Of a stretch of 33,227 nucleotides of DNA, positions 16,241-26,769 are shown in pieces. The DNA comes from Pseudomonas costantinii. Lineage in GTDB: Bacteria > Pseudomonadota > Gammaproteobacteria > Pseudomonadales > Pseudomonadaceae. The stretch's first letter is position 1. The number at the start of each line of letters is the position of its first letter. The stretch lies in the NCBI RefSeq assembly GCF_001870435.1, contig NZ_MDDR01000026.1, forward strand, positions 1 through 33,227, written 5' to 3'. The notes below the pieces were generated by a model, which saw nothing but the letters and a program-made list of their open reading frames with translations, had not been told where the DNA came from and ran no database searches. A program made the translations under genes and the position numbers.

Positions 16241-16331
16241 GGCGTTAGACCTGTTGTTATTGGGGTTATGCAGGTGCGGGCCATGTTGCTTGGCGGTGCG
16301 GGGGCGATGAAAGTGGGGGAGAGCGGGTTGT

Positions 16332-16346
16332 GGGCGATGATCGAAC
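16332..16346 (-). promoter_or_regulatory. Candidate PcaR box upstream of the OprD-family porin
   Basis: On the minus strand this reads GTTCGATCATCGCCC, matching 13 of 15 positions of the recalled P. putida PcaR box. It lies about 92-106 bases upstream of the porin start, like the boxes before pcaI. A second copy is not clear. Confidence 0.5.
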
Positions 16347-16391
16347 GCAAGTTGACGGGCCTGCGCATTGCGCCCAGGCCCGATCTCCTTG

Positions 16392-18002
16392 TTACCGTTT
16401 GGGCAGGTCGATGTGGGTCCAGGGCACGGCGGGCAGGTAATGCTGGGCGACGATGATTACCGCCACCATCACCACCAGGAACACCGCTTGCAGCGGGCTC
16501 CAGAATGCCCAGTGCAGACCATTGAGCCACGGGTAGGCCAGGCTTTTATCACCCAGGTGGCCAATGCGTTTGGTATGCAGCAGGTTGATCAGCAGCGTCC
16601 CGGCATAGGTCACCGCACCCAGAATGCCTAGCATCAGCCCGCATGCCACGAGCATGGCCAATTGCGGGATGCCATGGCGTAACACTAGCCAGTACTGGTT
16701 GGGGTTCAGGCGCTTGGGGATCAAATACTGGCTCAGCCACACGTCCGCAACCATAAAGGACGAACTCATCCCGGCCCACATCTGCGTGATCCGAAAGCCG
16801 ATCGCGGCCGGCACGATTGCCAACACGAGGAAGATGAGTACGACCCCGAAGTCCAGCTTTTCGGTTTGATCATGGGCGAGGTTCAAGCCAACGGCCAAGG
16901 CGAAGATCGCCCAAAGCCGGATAAGCAATTGGGTGTAAATCGGTCGTGGGACAAATTTTCGCCAAAAGAACAGGTCACTCTGGGGCAGGCGTTCGATCAG
17001 TTGCGGGTAGCGCCAGGTCAGGGTATCGCCCAGGTGCTGACAGGCGTTCCACTCGTTTTGGCCAAACCTTTCGATGATGCGCATCTGTTGGGTCGCGGTC
17101 ATAGGTATGAGCAGCAAGCGTGCGGCCAGGGCATCGGCAGAGGTGCGCCGGGTGTCCTGGGCTTTGTCTTGCAGGCTGGCGTAAAAACTTTCCTGCTCAC
17201 AGCGCGACACCAGCCCACGCCACATCCACGCAGGTTCCGGGTACACACCTTTTTGGTCATCCCAGCCAAACGCCTGGCACACGCGCTCGAACAGCGGCAC
17301 GCTCCATTGGGTGTCGTGGAGCAGTTGCAGGATGATGCGTTGCCACTGTTGCTGTTGGTCGAACACACGCAGCCAAGCTTGCTCGTTGTAGTGCGTCAGT
17401 TGCGTGACGAACTCGCGCTCGGCCTTTTGCTCCAGCAGGTCCTGCAAGGTGTGGCGGTATTCCTGCAGCAGTTCGCCAGTGAGTGCTTCGTGCTGCCAGG
17501 GCGTCATGGCTACACGTTGCCACGGCGTCAGCCATTCCAAGTGTTGCACCGCCCAGCGGGTGATAGCACCACGTTCGCCGGGGGCTTCGAAGCAATGACG
17601 CAGCAGACCGGCCTGGAACGCGTCGGCGCATTGTTGTTGCTGGGCCTGGGCCCAGCGTTCATCGAGGTTGTGCACGTTGAGGCCGGTCACCAGCGCCTGG
17701 GCCGGGTCCGGCTTGGGCGTCTCAAACGGCGCCGGGCTGAGTGGGCGAATGTCCATTAACTCGGCCAGGTCGTTGAGGTTGCCATAGGCCTGTTCGAGCA
17801 CCGGCGCCGAAGCGCTTTGCTCTTCCTCATTGTCGGCTCGCCAGCGTGCTTCACTCAGCGCGTGTTCATAGGCTTCACGCAGGCGCTGAAAACCTTCGGC
17901 GTCATCGTCCGGGCGGCAGCTTTTCAACAGTCGCGCGTAGGCACGCTTGATCGTGCGCTCGTCCGCATCGTCCGTCAGTTGCAACACAGTCCAACAATCC
18001 AT
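16392..18002 (-). CDS. Membrane-anchored J-domain-like protein, partner of HscC
   Basis: 536 residues. The N-terminal 50 residues look like a J-domain (MDCWTVLQLTDDADERTIKR, then AYARLLK and FQRLREAYEHAL), but the HPD motif that stimulates Hsp70 ATPase reads RPD (SCRPDDD). The middle is a soluble, Trp/Gln-rich helical region. The last 170 or so residues contain about four membrane helices (LLIRLWAIFALAVGLNLA, VVLIFLVLAIVPAAIGF, LAMLVACGLMLGILGAV and AVFLVVMVAVIIVAQHY). It starts 12 bases after the hscC stop and is surely cotranscribed. E. coli HscC likewise has dedicated J-proteins (DjlB/DjlC). The partner role is inferred. Confidence 0.78.
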   Translation of the reverse strand: MDCWTVLQLTDDADERTIKRAYARLLKSCRPDDDAEGFQRLREAYEHALSEARWRADNEEEQSASAPVLEQAYGNLNDLAELMDIRPLSPAPFETPKPDPAQALVTGLNVHNLDERWAQAQQQQCADAFQAGLLRHCFEAPGERGAITRWAVQHLEWLTPWQRVAMTPWQHEALTGELLQEYRHTLQDLLEQKAEREFVTQLTHYNEQAWLRVFDQQQQWQRIILQLLHDTQWSVPLFERVCQAFGWDDQKGVYPEPAWMWRGLVSRCEQESFYASLQDKAQDTRRTSADALAARLLLIPMTATQQMRIIERFGQNEWNACQHLGDTLTWRYPQLIERLPQSDLFFWRKFVPRPIYTQLLIRLWAIFALAVGLNLAHDQTEKLDFGVVLIFLVLAIVPAAIGFRITQMWAGMSSSFMVADVWLSQYLIPKRLNPNQYWLVLRHGIPQLAMLVACGLMLGILGAVTYAGTLLINLLHTKRIGHLGDKSLAYPWLNGLHWAFWSPLQAVFLVVMVAVIIVAQHYLPAVPWTHIDLPKR

Positions 18003-18013
18003 GTTGTGTTTCC

Positions 18014-19711
18014 TCAGCGCCAGAACCCGTTGTCGAGTTGTTCAAGTTGCCGGGTGAGTTCGCTGCGGGCGTCACGGATGCGGCGTTCGTCCTGAGTGTC
18101 GAGGACCTGTTGGAACTGCGCGGCCCAGTGCCCGAATTGTTCGCGCAGGTCGCCCAGGCTTTCCTGGTAAAGGCGTTCGAGGCGGGCGGTCAGCACGGTG
18201 TTGACCTGCTGGTCGCGCGGATGAATCTTTAACAGCGCCAAGGCTTGCAGGCGTTGCTGGATCTCTTGCGGGCTGAGCACGCCAGGGTTGTTCTCGATTA
18301 CCAGTGAATGCTGCTCGCCGGTCAGTGGAATGTTCACCTGTGCTTCCAGCAAACCGTTGTTGTCGTAGGTGAAACGCACGTCCAGCGAGACTTCACCCGC
18401 CTTGCGTTTGGGCACGGTGATGTCCAGCTGGCCGAGTTCGATGTTGTCTTTCACCAGGCGACTTTCGCCCTGGTAGATCTTCAACAACACGCGAGTCTGG
18501 TCGTCGTAGAGGGTAACTACGCTTTTGACCCGGCTCACCGGTACGCTGCTGTTGCGTTCGATCAGTGGCAGGTAATGGCCGCTTTCGATATGGCCGCCGT
18601 ACTGGTTTGAGGTTTCGATGCCCAGGGTGTAGGGGCAGACGTCGGTCAGCACGACCTCTTCCAATGCAGCCGAGCGGGCCTTGAGTGCGGCCTGGATCGC
18701 GGCGCCGTGGGCAACCACTTGATCCGGGTCGAGGCTGATGGACGGGAAGCGCCCGAACAGGCCGGCGGCGAGTTTGCGCACCAGCGGCATGCGCGTGGTG
18801 CCGCCCACCAGCAGGATTTCATCCAGGTCGCCGACGCGAATTCGCGCATCGCGCAGGGCGCGTTCGATTGGCGCGCGCAGGCGCTCCAGCAATGGTGTGT
18901 AGAGCTTGGCGAGTTCCGCCTGAGTAATGGTTTTGACCCATTGTTGGCCGTCGACGCGCAGGGCGAATTCGGCGCTGTCGTCTTGGCCCAGGGCTTTGCG
19001 CACGCGCTCGGCTTCGCGGCGCAGGGCTTGCAAAACGCTGCTGGTGGGCGGGAAATCCTGGGCATTACGCTGGCTGTCGACGAAGTGCTCCAGCAGCAGG
19101 GTGTCGAAGTCTTCGCCACCGAGGAAGTTATCGCCAGCGCTGGCGCGCACTTCCATCACACCGTCGAACAGCTCGATGATCGATACGTCAAAGGTGCCGC
19201 CGCCGAGGTCGAACACCAGGAACGAGGTTTCCTTGTCACGCTGGTGCAGGCCGTAGGCCAAGGCTGCGGCGGTGGGTTCGTTGATCAGTTTTTCAACGTT
19301 GAGTCCCGCCAGTTCACCGGCGATGCGCGTGGCTTTGCGTTGGCCGTCGCTGAAGTAGGCGGGCACGCTGATCACGGCTTCGGTGACGGTGTGGCCGTAG
19401 GTGCGTTCGATGTCTTCTTTCAGACTTTTGAGCACCAGCGCCGAGAGTTCTTCGGGGCGGAATGAGCGGTCACCCAGGCGCACTTCGGTAGCACTGCCCA
19501 TGTAGCGCTTGAACAGCGAGGTGGTCAGGTGCGGGTGGGTGTGCAGGCGTTCCTTGGCGGCTTGGCCAACCAGGACGCGACCTTGATCATCCAGGCCAAC
19601 CACGCTTGGGGTCAGCAACTGGCCAAGGGCATTGAGCACCAATTCGGCGGCATCGCCGCGCCAGACGGCGGCGAGACTGTTGGTGGTCCCCAGGTCGATT
19701 CCTACGATCAT
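18014..19711 (-). CDS. hscC: HscC-type Hsp70 family chaperone
   Basis: 565 residues from the ATG at 19711, where the family start [12 protein letters not shown] begins and AGGGAG lies upstream; the ORF could extend to 19783 but without support. The Hsp70 ATPase domain is complete: [33 protein letters not shown] and [12 protein letters not shown] linker-like VVLTDVCP replaces VLLLDVTP. The substrate-binding beta domain is present, but the C-terminal helical lid is shorter than in DnaK (about 638 residues), and there is no GrpE/DnaJ gene nearby. Length and the J-protein neighbour fit E. coli HscC (556 residues), a specialised Hsp70 that does not replace DnaK. Confidence 0.9.
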   Translation of the reverse strand: MIVGIDLGTTNSLAAVWRGDAAELVLNALGQLLTPSVVGLDDQGRVLVGQAAKERLHTHPHLTTSLFKRYMGSATEVRLGDRSFRPEELSALVLKSLKEDIERTYGHTVTEAVISVPAYFSDGQRKATRIAGELAGLNVEKLINEPTAAALAYGLHQRDKETSFLVFDLGGGTFDVSIIELFDGVMEVRASAGDNFLGGEDFDTLLLEHFVDSQRNAQDFPPTSSVLQALRREAERVRKALGQDDSAEFALRVDGQQWVKTITQAELAKLYTPLLERLRAPIERALRDARIRVGDLDEILLVGGTTRMPLVRKLAAGLFGRFPSISLDPDQVVAHGAAIQAALKARSAALEEVVLTDVCPYTLGIETSNQYGGHIESGHYLPLIERNSSVPVSRVKSVVTLYDDQTRVLLKIYQGESRLVKDNIELGQLDITVPKRKAGEVSLDVRFTYDNNGLLEAQVNIPLTGEQHSLVIENNPGVLSPQEIQQRLQALALLKIHPRDQQVNTVLTARLERLYQESLGDLREQFGHWAAQFQQVLDTQDERRIRDARSELTRQLEQLDNGFWR

Positions 19712-19820
19712 TACGACAAGCTCCCTCTGTGGTCTGTAAGAATCTGTTACCAATTTTACCCTGAAAGGTTGAAGGGAAAGCAAGGTGGCTTGCTCTCACA
19801 TTTGCTTGATCACCAGGCAT

Positions 19821-19853
19821 AAAAAAACCGCTTCCGGTAAGGGAAGCGGTTTT
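19821..19853 (-). terminator. Intrinsic terminator of the emhABC operon
   Basis: A 12-bp perfect stem (AAAACCGCTTCC 19824-19835 with GGAAGCGGTTTT 19842-19853) has a 6-base loop. On the minus strand it ends in seven U residues from the A-tract 19821-19827. It lies 17 bases after the outer-membrane channel gene and isolates the operon from hscC. Confidence 0.93.
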
Positions 19854-19869
19854 CTCTACAACGCTGCTA

Positions 19870-21327
19870 TCAGAACAACTTCAGCGGCGGTGCTTCTTCT
19901 TTCAACGACTCGTTTTTCGCAGTCTGCTCGCTCCAGCCACCGCCGAGGGCCTTGTACAGGTTGACCTCGCTGGTCAGCTGCGCCAGGCGGTCGGTGATCA
20001 GCGATTGCTGGGCACTGAACAGTTGGCGCTGGGCATCGAGGAACGTCAGGTTGCTGTCGACACCAATGCGGTAGCGACGCTCAGCCAGGCGGTAGTAATC
20101 CTGGTTGGCCGCGACGAAGCCACGCTGGGCGTCCAGTTGCTGCTTGTAGGTTTCACGCGAGGCGAGGCCGTCGGACACTTCCTGGAAGCCGGTCTGGATC
20201 GCTTTCTCGTAGTTCGCCACGTTGATCTCTTTCTGGATCTTCGAGTAGTCCAGGCTTGCGCGCAGGCTACCGGCATTGAAGATCGGGATGTTGATCTGCG
20301 GGGCAAACGACCAGGTGCCCGAACCGCCTTTGAACAAACCGCCCAGGGTCGGGCTCGCGGTACCGGCGCTGGCCGTCAAGCTGATGCTCGGGAAGAACGC
20401 CGCACGGGCTGCGCCGATATTGGCGTTGGCTGCCTTGAGGTTGTACTCGGCCTGCACGATGTCGGGACGACGTTGCAACAGGTCCGATGGCAACCCGGCC
20501 GGCACTTCGCTGAGCAGGTTATCCGACAGCGGCTTGCTGGCGATGTTCGCCGGCAGGCCGGTGCCCAGCAGCAGCGTCAGGCTGTTTTCGTCCTGGGCCA
20601 CTTGGCGGGTGTAGCGCGCCAGTGCCACGCGGGCGTTTTCCACCGAGGTGCGCGCTTGGCTGAGGTCCAGAGCCGAGGCCACGCCGACTTCGTTGCTGCG
20701 TGAGGTCAGCTTGTAGCTCTGCTCGTAGGCACCCAGGGTGTCCTGGGTGAGTTTGAGCAGTTCCTTGTCGGCCTGCCAGGTCAGGTAGGCGTTGGCCACG
20801 CTGGCCACCAGGCTGATCTGGGTGCTGCGACGCGCTTCTTCAGTGGCGAAGTACTTTTGCAGTGCTTCTTCACTCAGGCTGCGCACGCGGCCGAACAGGT
20901 CCAACTCGTAAGAGCTGATCCCGAGACCGGCCGAGTATTGACTGGCGATCGTCGATTCGCCGGTGCTCGACAGCTTGGCCGGCGTGCGCGAGCGGCTGCC
21001 GCTGCCGGTGGCCGACACGGCCGGGAACAGGTCGGCACGCTGGATTTGGTACTGCGCCGCGTAGGCGTCGATGTTCAGGGCCGCGACACGCAGGTCGCGG
21101 TTGTTCACCAGCGCAGTCTGGATCAGCTGTTGCAGGGCCGGATCATGGAAAAACTGCTTCCAGCCTTGCTCGGCAGCGGCCTGGCTCGGCGCCTGGGCCG
21201 ACGAATACGCCGGCCCCTGCGGGAACTGTGCTGCAACCGGCGCTTCGGGGCGCTGATAGTCAGGTATCAGCGAGCAGCCACTGAGCACGAATGCCGTGAC
21301 GGCTAAGGAAAGTAGCGACTTGCTCAT
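19870..21327 (-). CDS. emhC: RND efflux outer-membrane channel (EmhC/TtgC/OprM type)
   Basis: 485 residues with lipobox LSGC (Cys18), then a NodT/OprM-family outer-membrane factor: [14 protein letters not shown] at the mature start, two repeats of alpha-hairpin and beta-barrel segments, and the conserved [20 protein letters not shown] region. It forms the exit duct of the tripartite pump. Its ATG overlaps the emhB stop (ATGA, four bases), so it is translationally coupled. The gene name follows the P. fluorescens emhABC system; ttgC or oprM would be equally fair labels from sequence alone. Confidence 0.92.
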   Translation of the reverse strand: MSKSLLSLAVTAFVLSGCSLIPDYQRPEAPVAAQFPQGPAYSSAQAPSQAAAEQGWKQFFHDPALQQLIQTALVNNRDLRVAALNIDAYAAQYQIQRADLFPAVSATGSGSRSRTPAKLSSTGESTIASQYSAGLGISSYELDLFGRVRSLSEEALQKYFATEEARRSTQISLVASVANAYLTWQADKELLKLTQDTLGAYEQSYKLTSRSNEVGVASALDLSQARTSVENARVALARYTRQVAQDENSLTLLLGTGLPANIASKPLSDNLLSEVPAGLPSDLLQRRPDIVQAEYNLKAANANIGAARAAFFPSISLTASAGTASPTLGGLFKGGSGTWSFAPQINIPIFNAGSLRASLDYSKIQKEINVANYEKAIQTGFQEVSDGLASRETYKQQLDAQRGFVAANQDYYRLAERRYRIGVDSNLTFLDAQRQLFSAQQSLITDRLAQLTSEVNLYKALGGGWSEQTAKNESLKEEAPPLKLF

Positions 21328-24300
21328 TGGCCAGCCTCTTTAGGAGTTTCAGTAGTGTCAGTCTTTTTACGTTCGCCGGCGGCGGACACGGTTGCGAAGA
21401 ACAACGGCACCCAGAAGATCGCCAAGACAGTGGCCGTGATCATACCGCCAATTACGCCGGTACCGATCGCGTGCTGGCTGCCCGAACCTGCGCCGGTGGA
21501 AACCGCCAGTGGCAGTACGCCGAGCATGAACGCCATGGAGGTCATGATGATCGGCCGCAGACGCATCCGGGACGCCTCGATGGCCGCCTCGACGATGCCT
21601 TTGCCTTGTTCATGGAGTTCTTTGGCGAACTCTACGATCAGGATGGCGTTCTTCGCTGCCAGGCCCACCGTTACCAACAGGCCCACTTGGAAGAACACGT
21701 CGTTGGACAACCCGCGCAGGCTGGTGGCGATCAGCGCACCGATCACACCCAGTGGCACCACCAGAATCACCGCGATCGGGATCGACCAGCTTTCGTACAG
21801 TGCCGCGAGGCACAAGAACACTACCAGCAGCGACAGGGCGTACAACGCAGGCGCCTGGGAACCGGACAGACGTTCTTCGTACGACAGACCGGTCCAGGAG
21901 TAACCAACGCCGGCCGGCAGGTCTTTGGCAATGCGCTCGACTTCCGCCATCGCGTCACCGGTACTGTAACCAGGTGCGGGAGTACCGAGGATTTCCATCG
22001 CCGCTACACCGTTGTAACGCGAGAGCTTCGGCGAGCCGTAGATCCACTTGCCCGAAGAGATGGCCGACAGCGGCACCATCTTCCCGGAGGTGCTGCGCAC
22101 GTACCATTTATCCAGGTCTTCCGGGGACATCCGGCTAGCGGCGTCACCCTGCACATACACCTTCTTCACACGACCACGGTCGATAAAGTCGTTGACGTAG
22201 CTACCACCCAAGGCAATCGCCAGGGTGCTCTGGATATCCGACAGGCTGATGCCTTGGGCGCTGGCTTTCTCGTCGTCAACGGTCAGTTCGTACTGCGGCT
22301 CATCGTTCACGCCGTTAGGGCGCACACCTGCCAGGATCTTGCTTTGTGCCGCAGCACCGAGGAACTGGTTGCGCGCAGCCATCAGCTTATCGTGGCCGAC
22401 GCCGCCCTGGTCTTGCAGGAACACGTCGAAACCGGTGGCGTTACCCAACTCCAGAACCGAAGGCGGCACGATGGCAAATACCATGGCGTCCTTGAAGGCC
22501 CCGAAGAAGTAACCCTGGGCACGCTTGGCCACCTCGAATACCGACTGGGACGCATCGCGCTCACCCCACGGCTTGAGCATCACGAACGCGAGGCCCGAGC
22601 TTTGGCCACGGCCGGCGAAGTTGAACCCGTTCACGGTAAACACCGACTTCACAGCCTTGCCTTCGCCAGGCTCGCCTTCCTTGTCATTGAGCAGGAAGGC
22701 ACGCATGTCGTCGATGACCTTCTGCGTACGTTCAGCCGACGAACCGACCGGTGTCTGCACCTGGGCAAAAATTACACCCTGGTCTTCTTCAGGCAGGAAC
22801 GCGCTTGGAATACGGGTGAACATCCAGATCATGCCGGCAAGGATCAGCGCATACACCAGAAACGCCGGGATCTTGTGCTTGATCATGGCGCCGACGCCAC
22901 GCTCGTACTTCAGAACGCCGCTGTCGAAGGTGCGGTTGAACCAGCCAAAGAAGCCGCGTTTGGGTTGGCCGTGTTTCTCCGGGTCGATTGGCTTGAGCAT
23001 GGTGGCGCACAAGGCCGGGGTGAAAATCAGGGCAACCAGTACCGACAGCGCCATGGCCGAAACGATGGTGATGGAGAACTGTTTGTAGATCACACCGGTG
23101 GAGCCACCGAAGAACGCCATCGGCAACAGTACCGCCGACAGTACTAGAGCAATACCCACCAGGGCGCCCTGGATCTGGCCCATGGACTTGACCGTCGCTT
23201 CTTTCGGCGACAGATGCTCCTCGGCCATCACCCGCTCGACGTTTTCCACCACCACGATGGCGTCATCCACCAGCAAGCCGATGGCCAGGATCATACCGAA
23301 CATGGTCAGGGTGTTGATGGTGAAGCCGAACGCGGCCAGGATCCCGAAGGTACCCAGCAATACCACCGGTACGGTCATGGTGGTGATGATGGTGGCGCGG
23401 AAGTTCTGCAGGAACAGGAACATCACCAGGAACACCAGCACGATCGCTTCGACCAGTGTGTCAACTACACCGGAGATCGATTCGGTGACGACAGGCGTGG
23501 TGTCATACGGCACCACGGCCTTCATGCCTGGCGGGAAAAACGGTTCCAGGGACGCCACGGTCGCGCGGATCGCCTTGCCGGTGTCCAGGGCGTTCGCGCC
23601 CGCGGCCAGCTTGATCGCCATACCGGAAGCCGGCTTGCCGTTGAACTGCGCACTGATGCTGTAGTTCTGGCCGCCCAGTTCGATGCGGGCAACGTCGCGC
23701 AGCCGAACTTGCGAGCCGTCGGTATTCACCTTCATCAGGATCTTGCCGAACTCGTCAGCGCTTTGCAGGCGAGTCTTACCGATGATGGTGGCGTTCAGCT
23801 GAGTGCCGGGCAGGGCAGGCAGGCCGCCCAATTGGCCGGTGGCTATTTGTACGTTTTGTGCAGCAATCGCGCTGCTGACATCGACCGGCGTCAACTGGTA
23901 GTTGTTCAGCTTGGCCGGGTCGAGCCAGATACGCATGGCGTACTGAGAACCGAAGACCTGGAAGTCGCCTACACCCGCGGTACGGGAAATCGGGTCCTGA
24001 ATGTTGGACACGATGTAGTTGGACAAGTCGTCCTTGGTCATGCTGCCGTCTTCCGACACCAGACCGATCACCATCAGGAAGTTCTTCACCGACTTGGTTA
24101 CGCGGATGCCCTGCTGCTGCACTTCTTGCGGCAGCAGTGGGGTCGCCAGGTTCAGCTTGTTCTGCACCTGAACCTGAGCGATGTCCGGGTTGGTACCCTG
24201 GTTGAACGTCGCGGTGATGGTCATGCTGCCGTCGGAGTTACTGTCCGAGGCGACATAACGCAGGTTGTCGATACCGTTGAGCTGTTGCTCGATGACCTGC

Positions 24301-24485
24301 ACCACGGTGTCCTGCACGGTTTGTGCGGACGCGCCAGGGTAGGTCACCTGGATGTCGATGGCGGTTGGCGCAATGGCCGGGTATTGGTTGATGGGCAACT
24401 TCAGGATCGACAGTGCCCCGACCAGCATGATCACCAGGGCAATTACCCAGGCGAAAATGGGACGGTCGATAAAAAATTTCGACAT
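21324..24485 (-). CDS. emhB: RND efflux transporter, inner-membrane pump (EmhB/TtgB/MexB type)
   Basis: 1053 residues, the standard HAE1 length. It starts [17 protein letters not shown] and has 12 membrane helices with two large periplasmic loops. The proton-relay aspartates are present as Asp407-Asp408 ([17 protein letters not shown]), and the partner lysine lies in [16 protein letters not shown] of helix 10. Proton-driven export of hydrophobic compounds, polycyclic aromatics, solvents and antibiotics is known for Emh/Ttg relatives. It begins three bases after emhA and overlaps emhC. Long plus-strand ORFs across this gene are antisense shadows. Confidence 0.96.
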   Translation of the reverse strand: MSKFFIDRPIFAWVIALVIMLVGALSILKLPINQYPAIAPTAIDIQVTYPGASAQTVQDTVVQVIEQQLNGIDNLRYVASDSNSDGSMTITATFNQGTNPDIAQVQVQNKLNLATPLLPQEVQQQGIRVTKSVKNFLMVIGLVSEDGSMTKDDLSNYIVSNIQDPISRTAGVGDFQVFGSQYAMRIWLDPAKLNNYQLTPVDVSSAIAAQNVQIATGQLGGLPALPGTQLNATIIGKTRLQSADEFGKILMKVNTDGSQVRLRDVARIELGGQNYSISAQFNGKPASGMAIKLAAGANALDTGKAIRATVASLEPFFPPGMKAVVPYDTTPVVTESISGVVDTLVEAIVLVFLVMFLFLQNFRATIITTMTVPVVLLGTFGILAAFGFTINTLTMFGMILAIGLLVDDAIVVVENVERVMAEEHLSPKEATVKSMGQIQGALVGIALVLSAVLLPMAFFGGSTGVIYKQFSITIVSAMALSVLVALIFTPALCATMLKPIDPEKHGQPKRGFFGWFNRTFDSGVLKYERGVGAMIKHKIPAFLVYALILAGMIWMFTRIPSAFLPEEDQGVIFAQVQTPVGSSAERTQKVIDDMRAFLLNDKEGEPGEGKAVKSVFTVNGFNFAGRGQSSGLAFVMLKPWGERDASQSVFEVAKRAQGYFFGAFKDAMVFAIVPPSVLELGNATGFDVFLQDQGGVGHDKLMAARNQFLGAAAQSKILAGVRPNGVNDEPQYELTVDDEKASAQGISLSDIQSTLAIALGGSYVNDFIDRGRVKKVYVQGDAASRMSPEDLDKWYVRSTSGKMVPLSAISSGKWIYGSPKLSRYNGVAAMEILGTPAPGYSTGDAMAEVERIAKDLPAGVGYSWTGLSYEERLSGSQAPALYALSLLVVFLCLAALYESWSIPIAVILVVPLGVIGALIATSLRGLSNDVFFQVGLLVTVGLAAKNAILIVEFAKELHEQGKGIVEAAIEASRMRLRPIIMTSMAFMLGVLPLAVSTGAGSGSQHAIGTGVIGGMITATVLAIFWVPLFFATVSAAGERKKTDTTETPKEAGQ

Positions 24486-24488
24486 GAA

Positions 24489-25637
24489 TTACTCCCCTTT
24501 ACCAGCAGCGGCAGCAGGCGCAGCAGCAGTACCGGCGGGTTTGGCGTTGTCAGCGTCCTTGACCTTGACTTCGATGCCCGGCTTGATGAACTGCAGGCCT
24601 TCGGTGATCACACGGTCACCGGCTTTGAGGCCATCTTCCACCAGCCAGTAGGCGCCGGCAGTACGGTTGGCGACCAAGACACGCTGCTCGACCTTGTTGT
24701 CCTGGTTCACCACCAGCGCGGTCGGGATACCCTTGAGGTCACGGGTCACGCCTTGTTGCGGTGCCAGGATGGCCTTGCTGTTCACACCGGCTTGCAGTTG
24801 GGCGTGTACGAACATGCCGGGCAGCAGGGTGTGGTCAGGGTTGGGGAACACGGCGCGCAGGGTCACGGAACCGGTGGTCTGGTCGACCGATACTTCGGAG
24901 AACTCCAGAGTACCGTCCTGGCCGTAGGCGGTGCCATCTTCCAGGGTCAGTTTGACCTTGGCGGCATTGGCACCGGCTTTTTGCAGCTGGCCGCTTTCCA
25001 GGTCGCGACGCAGTTTCAGCATTTCAGCGGAAGACTGCGTGACGTCGACGTAGATTGGGTCCAGTTGCTGGATCACGGCCATGGCATCGGTCTGGCCATT
25101 GCTGACCAGTGCGCCTTCGGTGACCGAAGAACGGCCGATACGCCCGGAGATCGGCGCGAACACTTTGGTGTAGCGCACGTTGATCTGGGCGGTTTGAACG
25201 TTTGCTTCTGCGGTCATGCGGTTGGCGACTGCGGTGTCGTACTCCTGACGGCTGACGGCTTGCTCGTCGACCAACTGCTTGTAGCGGTCGGTGATCGACT
25301 TGGTCTGGGTCAGGCTGGCTTGTGCGCTTTTAAGCGTGGCGTCATACACCGACGGGTCGATCTGGTAGAGCTGTTGCCCTTCCTTCACGTCGCCGCCTTC
25401 CTTGAACAGGCGCTTGAGAATGATGCCGTTGACCTGAGGGCGAACTTCCGCAATGCGGTAGGCGGTGGTGCGGCCTGGTAGCTCGGATGTCAGGGTAAAC
25501 GCTTGCGGTTGAATAGTGACCACGCCGACCTGAGGGGTTTGAGCGGGCGGAGCCGCTTCTTCCTTTTTACATCCGCTGAGCAGCGATGCCAGGGCGACGG
25601 CGGTGACCAGAGCGGTAACAGCTGGCTTAAGTTGCAT
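24489..25637 (-). CDS. emhA: RND efflux periplasmic adaptor (EmhA/TtgA/MexA type)
   Basis: 382 residues from ATG 25637 (GAGGATC upstream); an in-frame start at 25697 would extend over the promoter side and is not favoured. Lipoprotein signal with LLSGC (Cys23). Membrane-fusion protein layout: beta-barrel and lipoyl halves (RTTAYRIAEVRPQVNGIILK, then VFAPISGRIGRSSVTEGALV) around a coiled-coil hairpin, and an Ala/Pro-rich C-terminal tail. It is the first gene of the operon, behind the operator at 25727-25756. Confidence 0.94.
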   Translation of the reverse strand: MQLKPAVTALVTAVALASLLSGCKKEEAAPPAQTPQVGVVTIQPQAFTLTSELPGRTTAYRIAEVRPQVNGIILKRLFKEGGDVKEGQQLYQIDPSVYDATLKSAQASLTQTKSITDRYKQLVDEQAVSRQEYDTAVANRMTAEANVQTAQINVRYTKVFAPISGRIGRSSVTEGALVSNGQTDAMAVIQQLDPIYVDVTQSSAEMLKLRRDLESGQLQKAGANAAKVKLTLEDGTAYGQDGTLEFSEVSVDQTTGSVTLRAVFPNPDHTLLPGMFVHAQLQAGVNSKAILAPQQGVTRDLKGIPTALVVNQDNKVEQRVLVANRTAGAYWLVEDGLKAGDRVITEGLQFIKPGIEVKVKDADNAKPAGTAAAPAAAAGKGE

Positions 25638-25726
25638 GAAGATCCTCGGGTCAGGCGCGCAGAGTGCGCACAAGAAGTGTGGAAGGGTAAAAAACAAGCG
25701 GTGAGTGGATAAGTAGCTTGCTACGC

Positions 25727-25756
25727 AATATACTTACGTTCATGGTTGTTTGTAAA
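25727..25756 (-). promoter_or_regulatory. emhABC promoter overlapped by the EmhR/TtgR operator
   Basis: Read on the minus strand, TTTACA (25751-25756) and TATATT (25727-25732) are -35 and -10 hexamers 18 bases apart. The sequence between them (AACAACCATGAACGTAAG) matches the TtgR operator I recall from P. putida almost base for base. Repressor bound here would block RNA polymerase directly. Confidence 0.85.
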
Positions 25757-25902
25757 CTCTTGACAGGCTGCGCGGAATGTTGACAAAGCACCGCTGAAAG
25801 CCTCGATTCTAGTCCGTTCGGCGCCCATGACGGCGTCGTCCCACAATTATTCAGATGATGGTCAAGCACCATCCACAGTGTCCTGATTGAGGTTTTACTG
25901 CC

Positions 25903-26535
25903 ATGGTTCGTCGTACCAAAGAGGAAGCTCAGGAAACGCGCAGCCAGATTCTCGAAGCCGCCGAGCACGCCTTTTATGAGCGCGGCGTCGCGCGGACCAC
26001 GCTGGCGGACATCGCTGCGCTGGCCGGTGTGACGCGCGGTGCTATCTACTGGCATTTCAGCAACAAGTCCGATTTGCTGCAGGCGCTGCTCGACACGCTG
26101 CACGAACCCTTGGACGAATTGGCCCGGGCGAGTGAAAGCGAGGATGAAGTCGACCCGCTGGGTTGTATGCGCAAGCTGCTGATTCATCTGTTTCATCAGG
26201 TTGCCCTGGATCCTAAAACCCGGCGCATCAACGAAATTTTGTTCCATAAGTGCGAATTCACCGATGAAATGTGTGACATGCGCCGTCAGCGCCAGACCCA
26301 TAGTCTTGAGTGCAACTTGCGCATTGGCCTGACGCTGCGCAATGCGGTCCATCGTGGTCAACTTCCGGAAAACCTCGATACCACCCGCGGTGCGGTGTGC
26401 ATTCATGCCTATATCAATGGGCTGATTGGTCAATGGCTGCTGGTGCCCGATAGTTTTCAGCTGCATCAGGACGCCGAGCGTTGGGTTGACACCGGGTTGG
26501 ACATGCTGCGCTTGAGCCCCAGCCTGCGCAATTAA
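25903..26535 (+). CDS. emhR: TetR-family repressor of the efflux operon (EmhR/TtgR)
   Basis: 210 residues, the length of TtgR. The N-terminal helix-turn-helix (about residues 10-55) reads [20 protein letters not shown] with [21 protein letters not shown]; the ligand domain follows, with the family block [18 protein letters not shown] and the C-terminal [17 protein letters not shown]. TtgR binds flavonoids, chloramphenicol and other plant or antimicrobial compounds and then releases the pump promoter. It is divergent from emhA with a 265-bp shared control region and probably controls itself as well. Confidence 0.93.
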   Translation: MVRRTKEEAQETRSQILEAAEHAFYERGVARTTLADIAALAGVTRGAIYWHFSNKSDLLQALLDTLHEPLDELARASESEDEVDPLGCMRKLLIHLFHQVALDPKTRRINEILFHKCEFTDEMCDMRRQRQTHSLECNLRIGLTLRNAVHRGQLPENLDTTRGAVCIHAYINGLIGQWLLVPDSFQLHQDAERWVDTGLDMLRLSPSLRN

Positions 26536-26717
26536 GACAAAATGCGTAATTGCGTCTAGTTGTGTCAACAGTAAAGACTAGAGACGGTCAATCGTCCCTT
26601 TGCCTGATTGGTGGGGTGACTTTATATACGGGCTGGCGGGTGGTTGATAGGTAGCCGCCTAAGTATTTTGTAGTGATATTGTTGCAAGGCTGTGAAGGAA
26701 TGTTTCCCGGCCCCCAT

Positions 26718-26753
26718 GAAAAAGCCCCGGTTCTTGCGAACCGGGGCTTTTTC
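26718..26753. terminator. Bidirectional intrinsic terminator between emhR and xenB
   Basis: A perfect 16-bp stem (GAAAAAGCCCCGGTTC 26718-26733 with its complement 26738-26753) around TTGC. It has A and T tracts on both sides, so it can stop transcripts from either strand. It lies 17 bases from the xenB stop and about 180 from the emhR stop. Confidence 0.95.
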
Positions 26754-26769
26754 GTTTCAGTGGCTTAGA

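Noticed and set aside
21327..23147. Plus-strand ORF of 606 codons opposite emhB
   Set aside because: Same reason: low-complexity His/Arg/Gln-rich product inside an intact RND transporter gene.
23214..25481. Plus-strand ORF of 755 codons opposite emhA and emhB
   Set aside because: It is antisense to two clearly identified efflux genes. Its product is rich in His, Gln, Arg and Gly with no domain, a usual effect of high-GC codon use.
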